From Klebsiella africana (GTDB lineage Bacteria > Pseudomonadota > Gammaproteobacteria > Enterobacterales > Enterobacteriaceae), in assembly GCF_020526085.1 (NCBI RefSeq), contig NZ_CP084874.1:310001-374000 (forward strand): DNA of 64,000 nt, in the 5' to 3' direction. A model generated the notes under the pieces. That model was not told the origin of the DNA. It saw only the letters and a list, made by a program, of their open reading frames with translations, and did no database searches. The position numbers and the translations under genes were made by a program. This document shows positions 53,031 to 63,960 of the stretch, in pieces (positions within the stretch are counted from its first letter, which is position 1; each line of letters opens with the position of its first letter).

Positions 53031-53861
53031 ATGTTAATGATTACCTCTTTTGCCAACCCGCGGGTGGCCCAGGCGTTTGTCGATTATATGGCGACGCAGG
53101 GGATTATCCTGACCATCCAGCAGCATACGCAGAGCGACGTCTGGCTGGCTGATGAGAGTCAGGCCGGACGCGTCAGGGCAGAGCTGGCGCGTTTTCTCGA
53201 AAACCCGGCGGACCCGCGCTATCTGGCGGCGAGCTGGCAGTCCGGACAGACCAATAGCGGGTTGCGCTATCAGCGCTTTCCTTTCTTTGCCACGCTGCGG
53301 CATAACGCCGGCCCGTTCACCTGGGCGATTCTGCTTATCTGTATTGCGGTGTTTATCCTGCAAAACCTGCTGGGCGATCAGCCGGTGATGATTTGGCTGG
53401 CCTGGCCCTACGATCCTTCGCTGCAGTTCGAAGCCTGGCGCTATTTCAGCCATGCTTTCATGCATTTCTCGCTGATGCATATTCTCTTCAACCTGCTATG
53501 GTGGTGGTATCTCGGCGGCGCGGTAGAAAAGCGCATCGGCAGCGGCAAGCTGGTGGTGATCACCGTCATTAGCGCCCTGTTGAGCGGCTTCGTGCAGCAT
53601 CAGTTTAGCGGCCCGTGGTTTGGCGGCTTATCGGGCGTGGTCTATGCGCTGATGGGCTACGTTTGGCTACGGGGCGAGCGCGATCCGCAGAGCGGTATTT
53701 ATCTGCAGCGTGGGTTGATACTCTTCTCTTTAGTATGGTTAATTGCTGGCTGGTTTGACGTTTTCGGCATGGCGATCGCCAACGGCGCGCACGTGGCGGG
53801 TCTGGCGACCGGCCTGGCAATGGCGTTTGTTGATACCTTACATGGGCGAAAACGCGCATAA
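53031..53861 (+). CDS. glpG: Rhomboid intramembrane serine protease GlpG
   Basis: A six-helix inner-membrane protease. At 276 residues it equals E. coli GlpG, so the catalytic Ser is at about 201 in [13 protein letters not shown] and the His at about 254 in [14 protein letters not shown]. The N-terminal cytoplasmic domain (about 1-60) starts [20 protein letters not shown]. It lies 50 bases after glpE and before glpR. Confidence 0.97.
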   Translation: MLMITSFANPRVAQAFVDYMATQGIILTIQQHTQSDVWLADESQAGRVRAELARFLENPADPRYLAASWQSGQTNSGLRYQRFPFFATLRHNAGPFTWAILLICIAVFILQNLLGDQPVMIWLAWPYDPSLQFEAWRYFSHAFMHFSLMHILFNLLWWWYLGGAVEKRIGSGKLVVITVISALLSGFVQHQFSGPWFGGLSGVVYALMGYVWLRGERDPQSGIYLQRGLILFSLVWLIAGWFDVFGMAIANGAHVAGLATGLAMAFVDTLHGRKRA

Positions 53862-53910
53862 AGACTTACCGACAGGGGTCGGGTAGGCGACATTTTTCCA
53901 GGGATATTTC

Positions 53911-54669
53911 ATGAAACAAACACAACGTCATGACGCCATTATCGAGCTGGTAAAAAAACAGGGTTACGTCAGCACGGAAGAGCTGGTTGAGCAGTTCGCG
54001 GTCAGCCCGCAGACCATCCGCCGCGACTTGAACGATTTAGCCGAACAAAAAATGATCCTCCGCCATCACGGCGGCGCGGCGCTGCCCTCCAGCTCGGTGA
54101 ACACCTCCTGGCACGATCGCAAAGCGACCCAGACGGCGGAAAAAGAGCGTATCGCCCGGCGGGTAGCCAGCGAGATCCCCGATGGAGCGACGCTGTTTAT
54201 TGATATCGGTACCACGCCGGAAGCGGTGGCGCATGCTCTGCTCGATCACAACGATCTGCGCATTGTGACTAATAACCTGAACGTGGCCAACACGCTAATG
54301 GTGAAAGACGATTTTCGCATTATCCTCGCCGGCGGCGAACTGCGCAGCCGCGATGGCGGGATCATCGGGGAAGCCACTCTGGACTTTATCTCGCAGTTCC
54401 GCCTCGACTTCGGCATTCTTGGCATCAGCGGCGTCGACAGCGATGGCTCGCTGCTGGAGTTTGATTATCATGAAGTGCGCACCAAACGGGCGATCATTGA
54501 GAATTCACGCCACGTGATGCTGGTGGTGGATCATACCAAGTTTGGCCGTAATGCGATGGTCAACATGGGCAGCATCAGTATGGTCGATGCGGTCTATACC
54601 GACGTGCTGCCGCCGGCGGGCGTACTGAAGGTGATCACCGATAACAACCTCCAGCTGGAGCTGTGCTAA
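53911..54669 (+). CDS. glpR: Glycerol-3-phosphate regulon repressor GlpR
   Basis: A DeoR-family repressor released by glycerol-3-phosphate. The 252 residues have the N-terminal helix-turn-helix (QRHDAIIELVKKQGYVSTEE, VSPQTIRRDLNDLAEQ) and the DeoR effector domain with IGTTPEAVAHAL. It is intact; some E. coli K-12 strains carry a frameshift in glpR. It is last of glpEGR and convergent with malT, 15 bases between stops. Confidence 0.96.
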   Translation: MKQTQRHDAIIELVKKQGYVSTEELVEQFAVSPQTIRRDLNDLAEQKMILRHHGGAALPSSSVNTSWHDRKATQTAEKERIARRVASEIPDGATLFIDIGTTPEAVAHALLDHNDLRIVTNNLNVANTLMVKDDFRIILAGGELRSRDGGIIGEATLDFISQFRLDFGILGISGVDSDGSLLEFDYHEVRTKRAIIENSRHVMLVVDHTKFGRNAMVNMGSISMVDAVYTDVLPPAGVLKVITDNNLQLELC

Positions 54670-54684
54670 ACGGCATCGGCGTCG

Positions 54685-57390
54685 TCAGACGCCGTATCCC
54701 ATCATCTTGAGTAACTGCTGGGCATGCTGCACCGCGTCTTGCCGGTGGGCGACGCCCAGTTTCTGATACAGGTTGCGAATGTGCGTCTTGATGGTGGTGG
54801 CCGCCACGTCAAGCTCGCCGGCAATCTGCTCGTTGCTGTAACCGGAATAGATTAAGCCAAGCACCTGCCACTCGCGCTGGGTCAGCGGGCTGGTGCGGAT
54901 AAGCTCCGGCACCTCCGGATGATTCAGCAACCGCTCGACGAACCCTTCGTCAAAGTGAGCGAATTTATGGCGATGATGCTGGTTAATGTCGCGCAGAATG
55001 CGCTGGGCGCGATGCTGCTCCAGCTCCGGCAACGTGTTCAACTGGATCAACTGGCGCAGCTGCTGGGCCATCGCCTCGCCTTCAATCACAAAGTGGTTGA
55101 TAAAGCCGGTGCGGTTGGCGAGCGTCAGGGCTTCCAGCAGGGCTTTCTGCGCTTCGCTCTTGCGTCCCGCCTGCCAGTACAGCTGGTTGAGCAACAGCAG
55201 GTTGCGGTTGAGATCGCTCATCAAACGCAGCGAACGCGCATTTTCGTTCAGCTCTTCCAGCACCATTTCCGCCGGTTCGAAATCGCCCAGCAGGATCTGC
55301 GCACGGGCTATGTTGCGCCACTGGCTCTGCAGGAAGTGGTTGTTGGCGAATTCCGGCTTCGGCGTCTGGCGCAGCCAGTTGGCCGCCGCGGTTTTGTCGC
55401 CGGTCATTTGCCAGTAAATTACCCGTACCTTATCGGCGTTGGAGACCCAGTCGCTGTGATAGTGGCCGTTACCGAGTAGGTTTTCCAGCCGGTTCAGGTG
55501 GCTGCGGGCATTGTCCAGATCGCCGCGCGCCAGCGAGCACTGGACCATCAGCGCCAGGCACTGCAGCTGCTGCTGCGGCTGGTAAGTGGAGAGCACGTCC
55601 ATCCCCTGACGGGCGCAAGCTTCAGCCTCGTCGAGGCGCGCCCATGCCCACAGCAGCTGAGCGCGGATGCGCAACAGAAACTCATGCATCGGCAGCTGCT
55701 CAAGATGCTGTTCGCGTACCAGCTGGAAGGCTTTCTCCTGACTCTCCCAGGCGGCTTGCAGGAAGCCCTGGGCGAAGAGAATTTCGCTTTGCTGAATGAT
55801 GCTCCACAGCGCGTAATGCCATACGTCGTGACGGCGGGCCATCTGTTCGGTCTGCTGCATCACGGCGAGGGATTTGGTCAGTTTCCCCTTACAGTGGAGG
55901 ACTTCGCCATGCACCGAGGTGGCGACGATGCGGCTGTAATAGTTGGCCAGCGGCAGCTCTTCGAGGGCCACCATTGACAGACGTTCCGCCTCGTCCTGGT
56001 CGCCGTCGTTAATCGCTACCTGTGCGCGTAGCGCGTTGAAATCGCCATGCATTGCGGTGTCCATTTCCACACTCATCTCTTGCTCGGCGCGCGCCAGCAG
56101 AGTGTTGACTTCGCTGTAACGATGCTGGCTCTGCATCAGCCAGGCCTGGAGCAGGATCAGGCGCGGATTTTCCAGCAGGTTTGACCACGGCAGCGCCGCC
56201 AGCGACTGCTCCAGCAGACCCAGCTCACTATGGTTAAACATACCCCAGGCATGATTGAGTAAGATATCGCGCAGCATTTTAGCATCGCCGGCCGCCAGTG
56301 CATGGTGGATGGCTTCGCTGGGGAACCCTTGCGCCATCCAGCTTTCTGCCGCAGCGTGGTGGATCTCCGGCAGTTCAACCGCCAGCTCCCACTGACAGCG
56401 CTGGCGCAGGAAGCTGCCAAATAGCGGGTGATAGCGGAACCATTCGCCGGAATCATCCATCCGCTGCAGGAACAGCCCCTGGCGTTCGATCTCTTCCAGC
56501 TGCATCTGGCCATTCTCTTCGCCGGTGACGCGCACGATTAACGCGTCGTTCATCGAGCGCAGCAGAGAACTCTTCAGCAAAAAGTTACGCGTGCGGGCGT
56601 CAACGTTATCCAACACTTCATCCACCAGATAATCCGACAGATGGCTGGCGTTAATCCCGGCGAGGCGGCGGGCTGAGTGTTGGGCGGAGGAGTTGTTTTG
56701 GCGGGCGGAGAGGGCGATGAGCTGCAGCGCGGTGGCCCACCCGGCGACATCGTCGCACAGCCGGCTGCTGTCGTCGGCTTCGATAGGCGACGTCAGTCGA
56801 CAGTCGAAAAATTGTTTCGCCTCCTGGTGGGTAAACGCCAACTGCTGGCTGCCAATCTCCAGCAGCTGATCGCGAACGCGCAGGTTGGCAATGCCCAGCT
56901 GCGGCAGATTACGCGACAGGACCACCAGGGTCATATTCTCTGGCTGATGGCGCAGGAAAAAGCGCATCGCGTCATGGATCACCGGATTATTGATCAGATG
57001 GTAATCGTCAATGACGAGGTACAGCGGGCGCTGCCAGTCGGCGAGTTCAATAAACAGCTGCGCAAAAAGAGAGGAGAGGCTTGCGTACTGGCGCTTTTGC
57101 ACCATCGCTTCACTGGCCGCGCAGTGGTTGCCGGTGGCCTGCTGAATGGCCGCGATCAAATAGCTGGCAAAACGCTCCTGCTGGTTGTCGCCTTCGTCCA
57201 GCGAGAACCACCCGAGATCGTTTTTACCTGCGGCCCACTGAGAAATGAGCGTTGTTTTACCGTACCCGGCAGGACTGGTGATCAGCACGAGACGATAATT
57301 GTTCGCGCCGGAAAGTTTCGCCAGTAAACGCTCACGAACCACAGTGTGTTCAAGGCGGACCGGACGACTTAATTTGGACGGAATCAACAT
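54685..57390 (-). CDS. malT: Maltose regulon activator MalT
   Basis: An ATP- and maltotriose-dependent transcriptional activator of the STAND class. The 901 residues equal the E. coli length. The N-terminal ATPase domain has the P-loop [17 protein letters not shown] (about 34-50) and LVIDDYHL. A helical repeat domain binds maltotriose. The C-terminal LuxR-type helix-turn-helix ([40 protein letters not shown]) reads MalT boxes, which are visible before malP. Confidence 0.97.
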   Translation of the reverse strand: MLIPSKLSRPVRLEHTVVRERLLAKLSGANNYRLVLITSPAGYGKTTLISQWAAGKNDLGWFSLDEGDNQQERFASYLIAAIQQATGNHCAASEAMVQKRQYASLSSLFAQLFIELADWQRPLYLVIDDYHLINNPVIHDAMRFFLRHQPENMTLVVLSRNLPQLGIANLRVRDQLLEIGSQQLAFTHQEAKQFFDCRLTSPIEADDSSRLCDDVAGWATALQLIALSARQNNSSAQHSARRLAGINASHLSDYLVDEVLDNVDARTRNFLLKSSLLRSMNDALIVRVTGEENGQMQLEEIERQGLFLQRMDDSGEWFRYHPLFGSFLRQRCQWELAVELPEIHHAAAESWMAQGFPSEAIHHALAAGDAKMLRDILLNHAWGMFNHSELGLLEQSLAALPWSNLLENPRLILLQAWLMQSQHRYSEVNTLLARAEQEMSVEMDTAMHGDFNALRAQVAINDGDQDEAERLSMVALEELPLANYYSRIVATSVHGEVLHCKGKLTKSLAVMQQTEQMARRHDVWHYALWSIIQQSEILFAQGFLQAAWESQEKAFQLVREQHLEQLPMHEFLLRIRAQLLWAWARLDEAEACARQGMDVLSTYQPQQQLQCLALMVQCSLARGDLDNARSHLNRLENLLGNGHYHSDWVSNADKVRVIYWQMTGDKTAAANWLRQTPKPEFANNHFLQSQWRNIARAQILLGDFEPAEMVLEELNENARSLRLMSDLNRNLLLLNQLYWQAGRKSEAQKALLEALTLANRTGFINHFVIEGEAMAQQLRQLIQLNTLPELEQHRAQRILRDINQHHRHKFAHFDEGFVERLLNHPEVPELIRTSPLTQREWQVLGLIYSGYSNEQIAGELDVAATTIKTHIRNLYQKLGVAHRQDAVQHAQQLLKMMGYGV

Positions 57391-57884
57391 AGTTCTACAT
57401 TTCGCTGTGCAAGAGAGAGGTTGCGATTTTTTTTGCGCTTCGTAATTAATATCTAATAAGGTCGGCGATTATGAAATTTATTGCAAGTTATGTCCGAAGT
57501 TTATGCTCTTGAATTTGCTCTATGTCACAAATTTCGACATTGGTTGAGAATGGGAAAAAATCGCACGCAGGACGTGCCGGCAGAGGTTTTCAGACCCCTA
57601 CCGCAGGTGTGGGGACAGAAGTGTTTTATACGAAGAGTAGTCGTTTGTTTTTATTAAATTATTGTCAGTGATTTCTGAGAAGTAATCTTTTTTACGTGAC
57701 TGAGTGATGAAACGTACTTATTTCTCAAGAGAGCTATATTTATTTTTTTAATAACGTGGCGAGGAGCGAGAACCTTTTTATCACGAATTGGGCTGTAACA
57801 AATTTTTACCCCGCTGATATGGCATCGTGATTGTCATATTTTGCTTATTTTTACAGCATATTTTTGCCTTCTCACCCACACTAT
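57391..57884. other. malT-malP intergenic region, malT-proximal part
   Basis: About 494 bases of AT-rich non-coding DNA between the divergent malT and malP. Apart from the malT CRP site described separately, it contains several A/T tracts (for example 57640-57665 and 57728-57755) and no supported gene. No reading frame here has family similarity. Confidence 0.6.
57514..57529 (-). promoter_or_regulatory. CRP site for malT
   Basis: On the minus strand TGTGA CATAGA GCAAA lies at 57529-57514: a perfect first half-site and 3 of 5 in the second. This closely resembles the known CRP site of the E. coli malT promoter. The site is about 124 bases before the malT start, so malT expression is expected to need cAMP-CRP. 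Confidence 0.7.
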
Positions 57885-57952
57885 AGTGTCCAGGATCACA
57901 CTTTTCGCTCATCCCCGCCACTCCTCCCTGTCTAATCCCCGTCAGGATGAGG
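57885..57952 (+). promoter_or_regulatory. malPQ control region: CRP-like site and MalT boxes
   Basis: Three MalT boxes (consensus GGGGAKGAGG) in reverse orientation lie at 57907-57916 (9 of 10), 57920-57929 (8 of 10) and 57931-57940 (8 of 10). A direct-orientation match CAGGATGAGG lies at 57943-57952 (8 of 10). A CRP-like site with a perfect TCACA half is at 57885-57900. The array lies 63-108 bases before the malP ATG. Confidence 0.75.
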
Positions 57953-58014
57953 ACGATGAATCGGGAGGTCGGCACACTAGCGCCATCGTTTTAGTAAAGG
58001 ACCCGGATCTCATT

Positions 58015-60405
58015 ATGTCACAGACTTCATTTAACAAAGCTCAGTTTCAGGCTGCACTGACGCGTCAGTGGCAGCATTTTGGTTTACAGTCCGCTTCCGA
58101 GATGACACAGCGTCAATGGTGGCGCGCCGTCAGCGGAGCGCTGGCGGAACTTCTGGCGGCCCAGCCGGTGGCGAAACCGGCGCAAGGGCAGCGTCACGTT
58201 AACTACATCTCGATGGAGTTTCTGATTGGTCGCCTGACCGGCAACAACCTGCTCAATCTGGGCTGGTACGAGGGCGTCAGCGACGCGCTGAAAGGCTACG
58301 ACGTCAACCTCACCGATCTGCTGGAAGAGGAGACCGATCCAGCGCTGGGTAACGGCGGCCTGGGACGTCTGGCAGCCTGCTTCCTCGACTCTATGGCGAC
58401 CGTAGGCCAGTCGGCGACCGGCTATGGCCTCAACTACCAGTATGGTCTGTTCCGCCAGTCCTTTGACGACGGCCAGCAGATGGAAGCCCCGGACGACTGG
58501 GGTCGCAACAGCTACCCGTGGTTCCGTCATAACGACGCGCTGGATGTCCAGGTCGGTATCGGTGGGAAAGTCAGCAAAAACGGCGAATGGCAGCCGGCGT
58601 TTGTCATTACCGGCGAAGCCTGGGATCTGCCGGTGCTCGGTTATCGCAACAACGTCGCCCAGCCGCTGCGTCTGTGGCAGGCCAAACACGCTCATCCGTT
58701 TAACCTGACCAAATTCAACGATGGCGATTTCCTGCGCGCTGAGCAGCAGGGTATCGACGCGGAAAAACTGACCAAGGTGCTGTACCCGAACGACAACCAT
58801 CAGGCGGGTAAAAAACTGCGCCTGATGCAGCAGTACTTCCAGTGCGCCTGCTCGGTGGCTGATATCCTGCGCCGCCACCATCTGGCCGGGCGCAAGCTGG
58901 CCGAGCTGGCGGATTACGAAGTGATCCAGCTGAACGATACGCACCCGACTATCGCTATCCCGGAACTGCTGCGCGTGCTGATCGACGAGCACCAGCTGAG
59001 CTGGGACGACGCTTGGGCGATCACCAGCAAAACCTTCGCTTACACCAACCATACCCTGATGCCAGAAGCGCTCGAGTGCTGGGATGAGAAGCTGGTGAAA
59101 GCGCTGCTGCCGCGCCATATGCAGATTATTAAAGAGATCAACGACCGCTTTAAACAGCTGGTGGACAAAACCTGGCCGGGCGATAAGCAGGTCTGGGCGA
59201 AGCTGGCGGTAGTGCATGACAAACAGGTTCGGATGGCCAACATGTGCGTGGTGGGCGGCTTTGCCGTCAACGGCGTGGCGGCGCTGCACTCGGACCTGGT
59301 AGTAAAAGATCTATTCCCGGAATATAACCAGCTGTGGCCGAACAAATTCCATAACGTGACCAACGGCATCACGCCGCGCCGCTGGATCAAGCAGTGCAAC
59401 CCGGCGCTGGCCTCGCTTCTGGATGAGACGCTGAAAAAAGAGTGGGCCAATGATCTCGACCAGCTGATCAATCTGGAAAAATACGCTGACGATGCAGCGT
59501 TCCGTCAGACCTACCGCGACATCAAACAGGCTAACAAAGTGCGTCTGGCCGAGTTTGTTAAGCAGCGCACCGGGATCGAGATTAACCCGCAGGCGATTTT
59601 TGACATCCAGATCAAACGTCTGCACGAGTACAAGCGTCAGCACCTGAACCTGCTGCATATCCTCGCGCTGTACAAAGAGATCCGTGAAAATCCGCAGGCC
59701 GATCGCGTACCGCGCGTCTTCCTGTTCGGTGCGAAAGCGGCGCCGGGATACTATCTGGCGAAGAACATTATTTTTGCCATCAACAAGGTAGCGGAAACGA
59801 TCAACAACGACCCGAAAGTCGGCGATAAGCTGAAAGTGGTCTTCCTGCCGGACTATTGTGTATCGGCGGCGGAAAAACTGATCCCGGCAGCGGACATCTC
59901 CGAGCAGATCTCCACCGCGGGCAAAGAAGCCTCTGGCACCGGCAACATGAAGCTGGCGCTGAACGGGGCGCTGACCGTCGGCACGCTGGATGGCGCTAAC
60001 GTGGAAATCGCTGAGCAGGTGGGCGAGGAGAATATCTTTATCTTCGGCCACACGGTCGAAGAAGTGAAAGCCCTGAAAGCGAAAGGCTACGATCCGCTGA
60101 AATGGCGTAAGAAGGACAAACTGCTCGATGCGGTACTTAAGGAGCTGGAGAACGGCACCTATAGCAACGGCGACAAGCATGCCTTCGACCAGATGCTGCA
60201 TAGCCTGCTGCAGGGCGGCGACCCGTACCTGGTGCTGGCCGATTTCGAAGCCTATGTGGCGGCGCAAAAACGGGTAGATGAGCTGTATCGCGACCAGGAA
60301 GCCTGGACCCGCGCGACAATTCTCAACACCGCGCGCTGCGGCATGTTCAGCTCCGACCGCTCGATCCGTGATTATCAGCAACGTATCTGGCAGGCGAAAC
60401 GCTAA
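58015..60405 (+). CDS. malP: Maltodextrin phosphorylase MalP
   Basis: Phosphorolyses maltodextrins to glucose-1-phosphate. The 796 residues align along their length with E. coli MalP. The glycine loop [19 protein letters not shown] and the PLP-binding lysine in [20 protein letters not shown] are visible. I start at the ATG at 58015 ([15 protein letters not shown]); the open frame extends far upstream through the promoter. malQ follows after 10 bases. Confidence 0.97.
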   Translation: MSQTSFNKAQFQAALTRQWQHFGLQSASEMTQRQWWRAVSGALAELLAAQPVAKPAQGQRHVNYISMEFLIGRLTGNNLLNLGWYEGVSDALKGYDVNLTDLLEEETDPALGNGGLGRLAACFLDSMATVGQSATGYGLNYQYGLFRQSFDDGQQMEAPDDWGRNSYPWFRHNDALDVQVGIGGKVSKNGEWQPAFVITGEAWDLPVLGYRNNVAQPLRLWQAKHAHPFNLTKFNDGDFLRAEQQGIDAEKLTKVLYPNDNHQAGKKLRLMQQYFQCACSVADILRRHHLAGRKLAELADYEVIQLNDTHPTIAIPELLRVLIDEHQLSWDDAWAITSKTFAYTNHTLMPEALECWDEKLVKALLPRHMQIIKEINDRFKQLVDKTWPGDKQVWAKLAVVHDKQVRMANMCVVGGFAVNGVAALHSDLVVKDLFPEYNQLWPNKFHNVTNGITPRRWIKQCNPALASLLDETLKKEWANDLDQLINLEKYADDAAFRQTYRDIKQANKVRLAEFVKQRTGIEINPQAIFDIQIKRLHEYKRQHLNLLHILALYKEIRENPQADRVPRVFLFGAKAAPGYYLAKNIIFAINKVAETINNDPKVGDKLKVVFLPDYCVSAAEKLIPAADISEQISTAGKEASGTGNMKLALNGALTVGTLDGANVEIAEQVGEENIFIFGHTVEEVKALKAKGYDPLKWRKKDKLLDAVLKELENGTYSNGDKHAFDQMLHSLLQGGDPYLVLADFEAYVAAQKRVDELYRDQEAWTRATILNTARCGMFSSDRSIRDYQQRIWQAKR

Positions 60406-60415
60406 AGGAAGGCCT

Positions 60416-62509
60416 ATGGAGAGTAAACGCCTCGATAATGCCGCGCTGGCGGCGGGCATCAGCCCCAGCTATATCAACGCGCACGGCAAGCCGCAGTCTA
60501 TCGCGGCTGTCACCAAACAGCGCCTGTTGGATGCGATGCATCGCTCTACTGCCGCCACGAAAGTGGCGGTTAACCCGCTGCCGAACGTGAAAATTTTCAC
60601 CCACGGCAAAAAAATGTCGCTGCCGGTGGCAGGACGCGGTGAGTATCAGTGGATCCTGACCACTGAGGACGGTAAGCAGTATCAAGGGAAAACTCGCGGC
60701 GGCGAGACGCTGCCGCTGCCGGCTAAACTGCCGGAGGGGTACCACTCCCTGACCCTTACCCAGGAGGGGGAGCGCTGGCACTGCCGGACGATCGTCGCGC
60801 CGGCGCGCTGCTACGAGCCACAGCCGCTGAAAGAGGGGAAAAAGCTGTGGGGCACTTGCGTGCAGCTGTATACCCTGCGTTCGGAGAAAAACTGGGGGAT
60901 CGGCGATTTTGGCGATCTGCGGGCTATGCTGCCGGAAATCGCCCGCCGCGGTGGGTCGTTTATTGGCCTTAACCCGATTCATGCCCTCTATCCGGCGAAC
61001 CCGGAGAGCGCCAGCCCGTATAGTCCGTCTTCACGTCGCTGGTTGAACGTCATCTACATCGACGTCAATGCGGTTGACGATTTCCAGCATAGCGAAGAGG
61101 CACAGGCGTGGTGGCAGTCTCCGGCAACGCAGCAGGCACTGCAGGCGGCGCGGGAAACGGACGATGTGGATTATACCGCCGTGACCACGCTGAAAATGAC
61201 TGCGCTGCGTATGGCGTGGAAACGATTCTCTCGTCGTGAAGATGAGCAGATGACGGCGTTCCGCGAGTTTGTTCTACGCGAAGGGGAAAGCCTCTATTGG
61301 CAGGCCGCTTTCGATGCGCTGCACGCCTGGCAGGTTCAACAGGACCCGTTGCGCTGGGGCTGGCCGGCCTGGCCGAAGGCCTTTCAGGATATCGACAGCC
61401 CTGAGGTGAAAGCCTTCTGCATCGAGCATGAAGACGATGTCAGTTTCTATCTCTGGCTGCAGTGGCTGGCCTGGAGCCAGTTTGCCGCCTGCTGGGAAAC
61501 CAGCCAGCGTGACGGCATGCCGATCGGCCTCTACCGCGACCTGGCAGTGGGCGTCGCCGAGGGCGGCTCGGAGACCTGGTGCGATCGTGAACTGTACTGC
61601 CTGAAAGCATCCGTAGGCGCGCCGCCGGATATTCTGGGCCCGCTGGGCCAGAACTGGGGCCTGCCGCCGATGGATCCGCATATCATTGCCGCCCGCGCCT
61701 ATGAGCCGTTTATCGACCTGCTGCGCGCTAATATGCAGAACTGCGGCGCGTTGCGCATCGATCACGTGATGTCTGTGCTGCGTCTGTGGTGGATCCCGTA
61801 TGGTGAAACCGCCGACCATGGCGCTTACGTTCAGTATCCGGTCGACGATCTGCTGTCGCTGCTGGCGCTGGAAAGCCAGCGTCATCGCTGCATGGTGATC
61901 GGCGAAGATCTGGGCACGGTACCGGTAGAGATCGTCAGCAAGCTCCGCAACAGCGGCGTCTATTCTTATAAGGTGCTCTATTTTGAGAGTGATGCAGAGA
62001 AAACGTTCCGCGCGCCGGCGCTGTACCCGGAGCAATCAATGGCTGTGGCGACGACGCACGACCTGCCCACCCTCCGCGGCTACTGGGAAAGCGGCGATCT
62101 GACGTTAGGTAAAGCGCTGGGCCTCTATCCTGATGAGGTGGTGCTGCGCGGACTGTACCAGGACCGCGAACTGGCGAAGCAAGGGCTGCTGGACGCGCTG
62201 CATAAGTACGGCTGTCTGCCCAAGCGCGCCGGACATAAGGCCTCGCTGATGAGCATGACGGGGATCCTCAACCGGGGGATGCAGCGTTACATTGCCGACA
62301 GTAACAGTGCGCTGCTGGGCCTGCAGCCGGAAGACTGGCTGGAGATGGCATCGCCGGTTAACATTCCGGGCACCAGCACGGAGTACCCGAACTGGCGCCG
62401 GAAGCTGTCCGTCACCCTTGAGCAGATGTTTGCCGATGAACGGGTCAATAAGCTAATTAAGGATCTGGATAAACGGCGCAAGGCGGCGAGCAAGAAAGCC
62501 GCCTCCTGA
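60416..62509 (+). CDS. malQ: 4-alpha-glucanotransferase (amylomaltase) MalQ
   Basis: Transfers glucan segments between maltodextrins, producing longer chains for MalP and free glucose. The 697 residues, GH77, show family blocks SPYSPSSRRWLNVIYIDV, CGALRIDHVMSVLRLWWIP (nucleophile Asp), MVIGEDLGTVP (acid Glu) and TTHDLPTLRGYW. The start MESKRLDNAALAAGI has AAGGAAGG upstream; the frame extends back into malP. Confidence 0.97.
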   Translation: MESKRLDNAALAAGISPSYINAHGKPQSIAAVTKQRLLDAMHRSTAATKVAVNPLPNVKIFTHGKKMSLPVAGRGEYQWILTTEDGKQYQGKTRGGETLPLPAKLPEGYHSLTLTQEGERWHCRTIVAPARCYEPQPLKEGKKLWGTCVQLYTLRSEKNWGIGDFGDLRAMLPEIARRGGSFIGLNPIHALYPANPESASPYSPSSRRWLNVIYIDVNAVDDFQHSEEAQAWWQSPATQQALQAARETDDVDYTAVTTLKMTALRMAWKRFSRREDEQMTAFREFVLREGESLYWQAAFDALHAWQVQQDPLRWGWPAWPKAFQDIDSPEVKAFCIEHEDDVSFYLWLQWLAWSQFAACWETSQRDGMPIGLYRDLAVGVAEGGSETWCDRELYCLKASVGAPPDILGPLGQNWGLPPMDPHIIAARAYEPFIDLLRANMQNCGALRIDHVMSVLRLWWIPYGETADHGAYVQYPVDDLLSLLALESQRHRCMVIGEDLGTVPVEIVSKLRNSGVYSYKVLYFESDAEKTFRAPALYPEQSMAVATTHDLPTLRGYWESGDLTLGKALGLYPDEVVLRGLYQDRELAKQGLLDALHKYGCLPKRAGHKASLMSMTGILNRGMQRYIADSNSALLGLQPEDWLEMASPVNIPGTSTEYPNWRRKLSVTLEQMFADERVNKLIKDLDKRRKAASKKAAS

Positions 62510-62556
62510 TAACTTCCTGCCGCGCGCTCCTCTGCGCGGCGAAGGGTATGTCCAAT

Positions 62557-62594
62557 AAAAAAGGCCGGCCCGCTTCACGCGGACCGGCCTTTTT
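62557..62594. terminator. Bidirectional terminator between malQ and gntT
   Basis: The arms AAAAGGCCGGCCCGC (62559-62573) and GCGGACCGGCCTTTT (62579-62593) pair with one mismatch. They have A and T runs outside on both strands, fitting termination of both convergent genes. Confidence 0.85.
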
Positions 62595-62611
62595 CTGTGC
62601 TGAGAGTGACC

Positions 62612-63928
62612 TTACACTACCATCCCCAGCAGCAGACAGCCCACCAGGCCGCAGACTGAGATAATGGTTTCCAGCACCGACCAGGACTTGATGGTCTCGC
62701 CGATGGTCAGGTTAAAGTACTCTTTGAACAGCCAGAAGCCCGGATCGTTGACATGGGAGAAGATAACGCTGCCGGAGCCAACGGCGATAACCATCAGCTC
62801 CGGGCTGACGCCGGTGGTGGCGATCAGCGGCGCGGCAATCCCGCCCGCGGTGATGGCGGCCACGGTTGCTGAACCCAGCGCGATACGCAGCACTGCGGCG
62901 ATAGACCACGCCATAAACAGCGGAGACATGTTTGATTCGTGCATGATAGAGGCGATGTATTTATCCATGCCGCTATCTACCAGCACCTGCTTGAAGGCGC
63001 CGCCGCCGCCGATGATCAACAGCATCATGGCGATGATTTTGATCGAAGAGGTCAGGGTATCGTTGATCTGCTCCATGGAGCGGCCGCGGTTCAAACCGAA
63101 GGTGAACAGGGCAATCAGTACCGCAATCAGGGTAGCCATCACCGGGTCGCCGAAGAACTCGGCAATTGGCAGGAAGGCGTGGCCTTTCGGCAGGATCATC
63201 TCGGCCACGGCGCGCATCGCCATCAGGATCACCGGAACCAGCGAGGTCCAGACGCTGACGCCAAAGCCTGGCATCTCTTCTTCAGTGAACACTTTCGGGT
63301 TATGCAGGCCTTCCGGGATCGGCTTATCAATGCCTTTCAGGAAGTGCGCAAACACCGGCCCTGCCAGGATAACCGTCGGGATAGCCAGAATGGTGCCGTA
63401 GAGCAGCGTTTTGCCCATATCGGCATGGAAGATGGTGGCAATCGCTGTCGGACCCGGATGCGGCGGCAGGAAGCCGTGGGTGACGGAGAGCGCGGCGGCC
63501 ATCGGTACGCCGACGTACAGCAGCGGAATACGGGCCGAAGCGGCGATGGTGAACACCAGCGGCAGCATCAGCACGAAGCCCACCTCGTAGAACAAGGCGA
63601 AGCCAACGGTGAAGCCGGTCAGGACCACCGCCCACTGAATATGCTTTTTACCGAACTTATTGATAAGGGTAGTGGCGATACGCTGGGCGCCGCCGCAGTC
63701 TGCCAGCAGTTTACCGAGCATGGCGCCGAAGCCCATGATCAGCGCGAGGCTGCCAAGGGTACCGCCAACGCCGTTCTTGATGGAGACGATCACTTTATCC
63801 AGTGGCATACCCTGCATTAATCCGACGGCGAGCGCCACCAGAACCAGCGCAATGAAACCGTTCATTTTGAAACGGATCATTAACAGCAATAACAGGGCAA
63901 CCCCGATAGCAACGATGACTAATGGCAT
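62612..63928 (-). CDS. gntT: High-affinity gluconate permease GntT
   Basis: A GntP-family gluconate/proton symporter, 438 residues, equal to E. coli GntT, with 12-14 hydrophobic helices. It has the family motifs GGTLGSLALIMGFGAMLGKL and FLPPHPGPTAIATIF. It is a paralogue of gntU in this window. A GntR-type palindrome lies 21 bases before its start codon, so it should share control with gntKU. Confidence 0.97.
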   Translation of the reverse strand: MPLVIVAIGVALLLLLMIRFKMNGFIALVLVALAVGLMQGMPLDKVIVSIKNGVGGTLGSLALIMGFGAMLGKLLADCGGAQRIATTLINKFGKKHIQWAVVLTGFTVGFALFYEVGFVLMLPLVFTIAASARIPLLYVGVPMAAALSVTHGFLPPHPGPTAIATIFHADMGKTLLYGTILAIPTVILAGPVFAHFLKGIDKPIPEGLHNPKVFTEEEMPGFGVSVWTSLVPVILMAMRAVAEMILPKGHAFLPIAEFFGDPVMATLIAVLIALFTFGLNRGRSMEQINDTLTSSIKIIAMMLLIIGGGGAFKQVLVDSGMDKYIASIMHESNMSPLFMAWSIAAVLRIALGSATVAAITAGGIAAPLIATTGVSPELMVIAVGSGSVIFSHVNDPGFWLFKEYFNLTIGETIKSWSVLETIISVCGLVGCLLLGMVV

Positions 63929-63948
63929 GATTTACCTGGCCTTAATTT

Positions 63949-63960
63949 GTTATGGGTAAC
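63949..63960 (-). promoter_or_regulatory. GntR operator upstream of gntT
   Basis: GTTATGGGTAAC at 63949-63960 has the same GTTA-N4-TAAC arms as the operators before gntK. It lies 21 bases upstream of the gntT start codon. Further gntT promoter elements probably lie beyond the window edge. Confidence 0.6.

Noticed and set aside
57841..58014. N-terminal extension of malP
   Set aside because: The stretch contains the MalT boxes and CRP site and would add residues unknown in the family.
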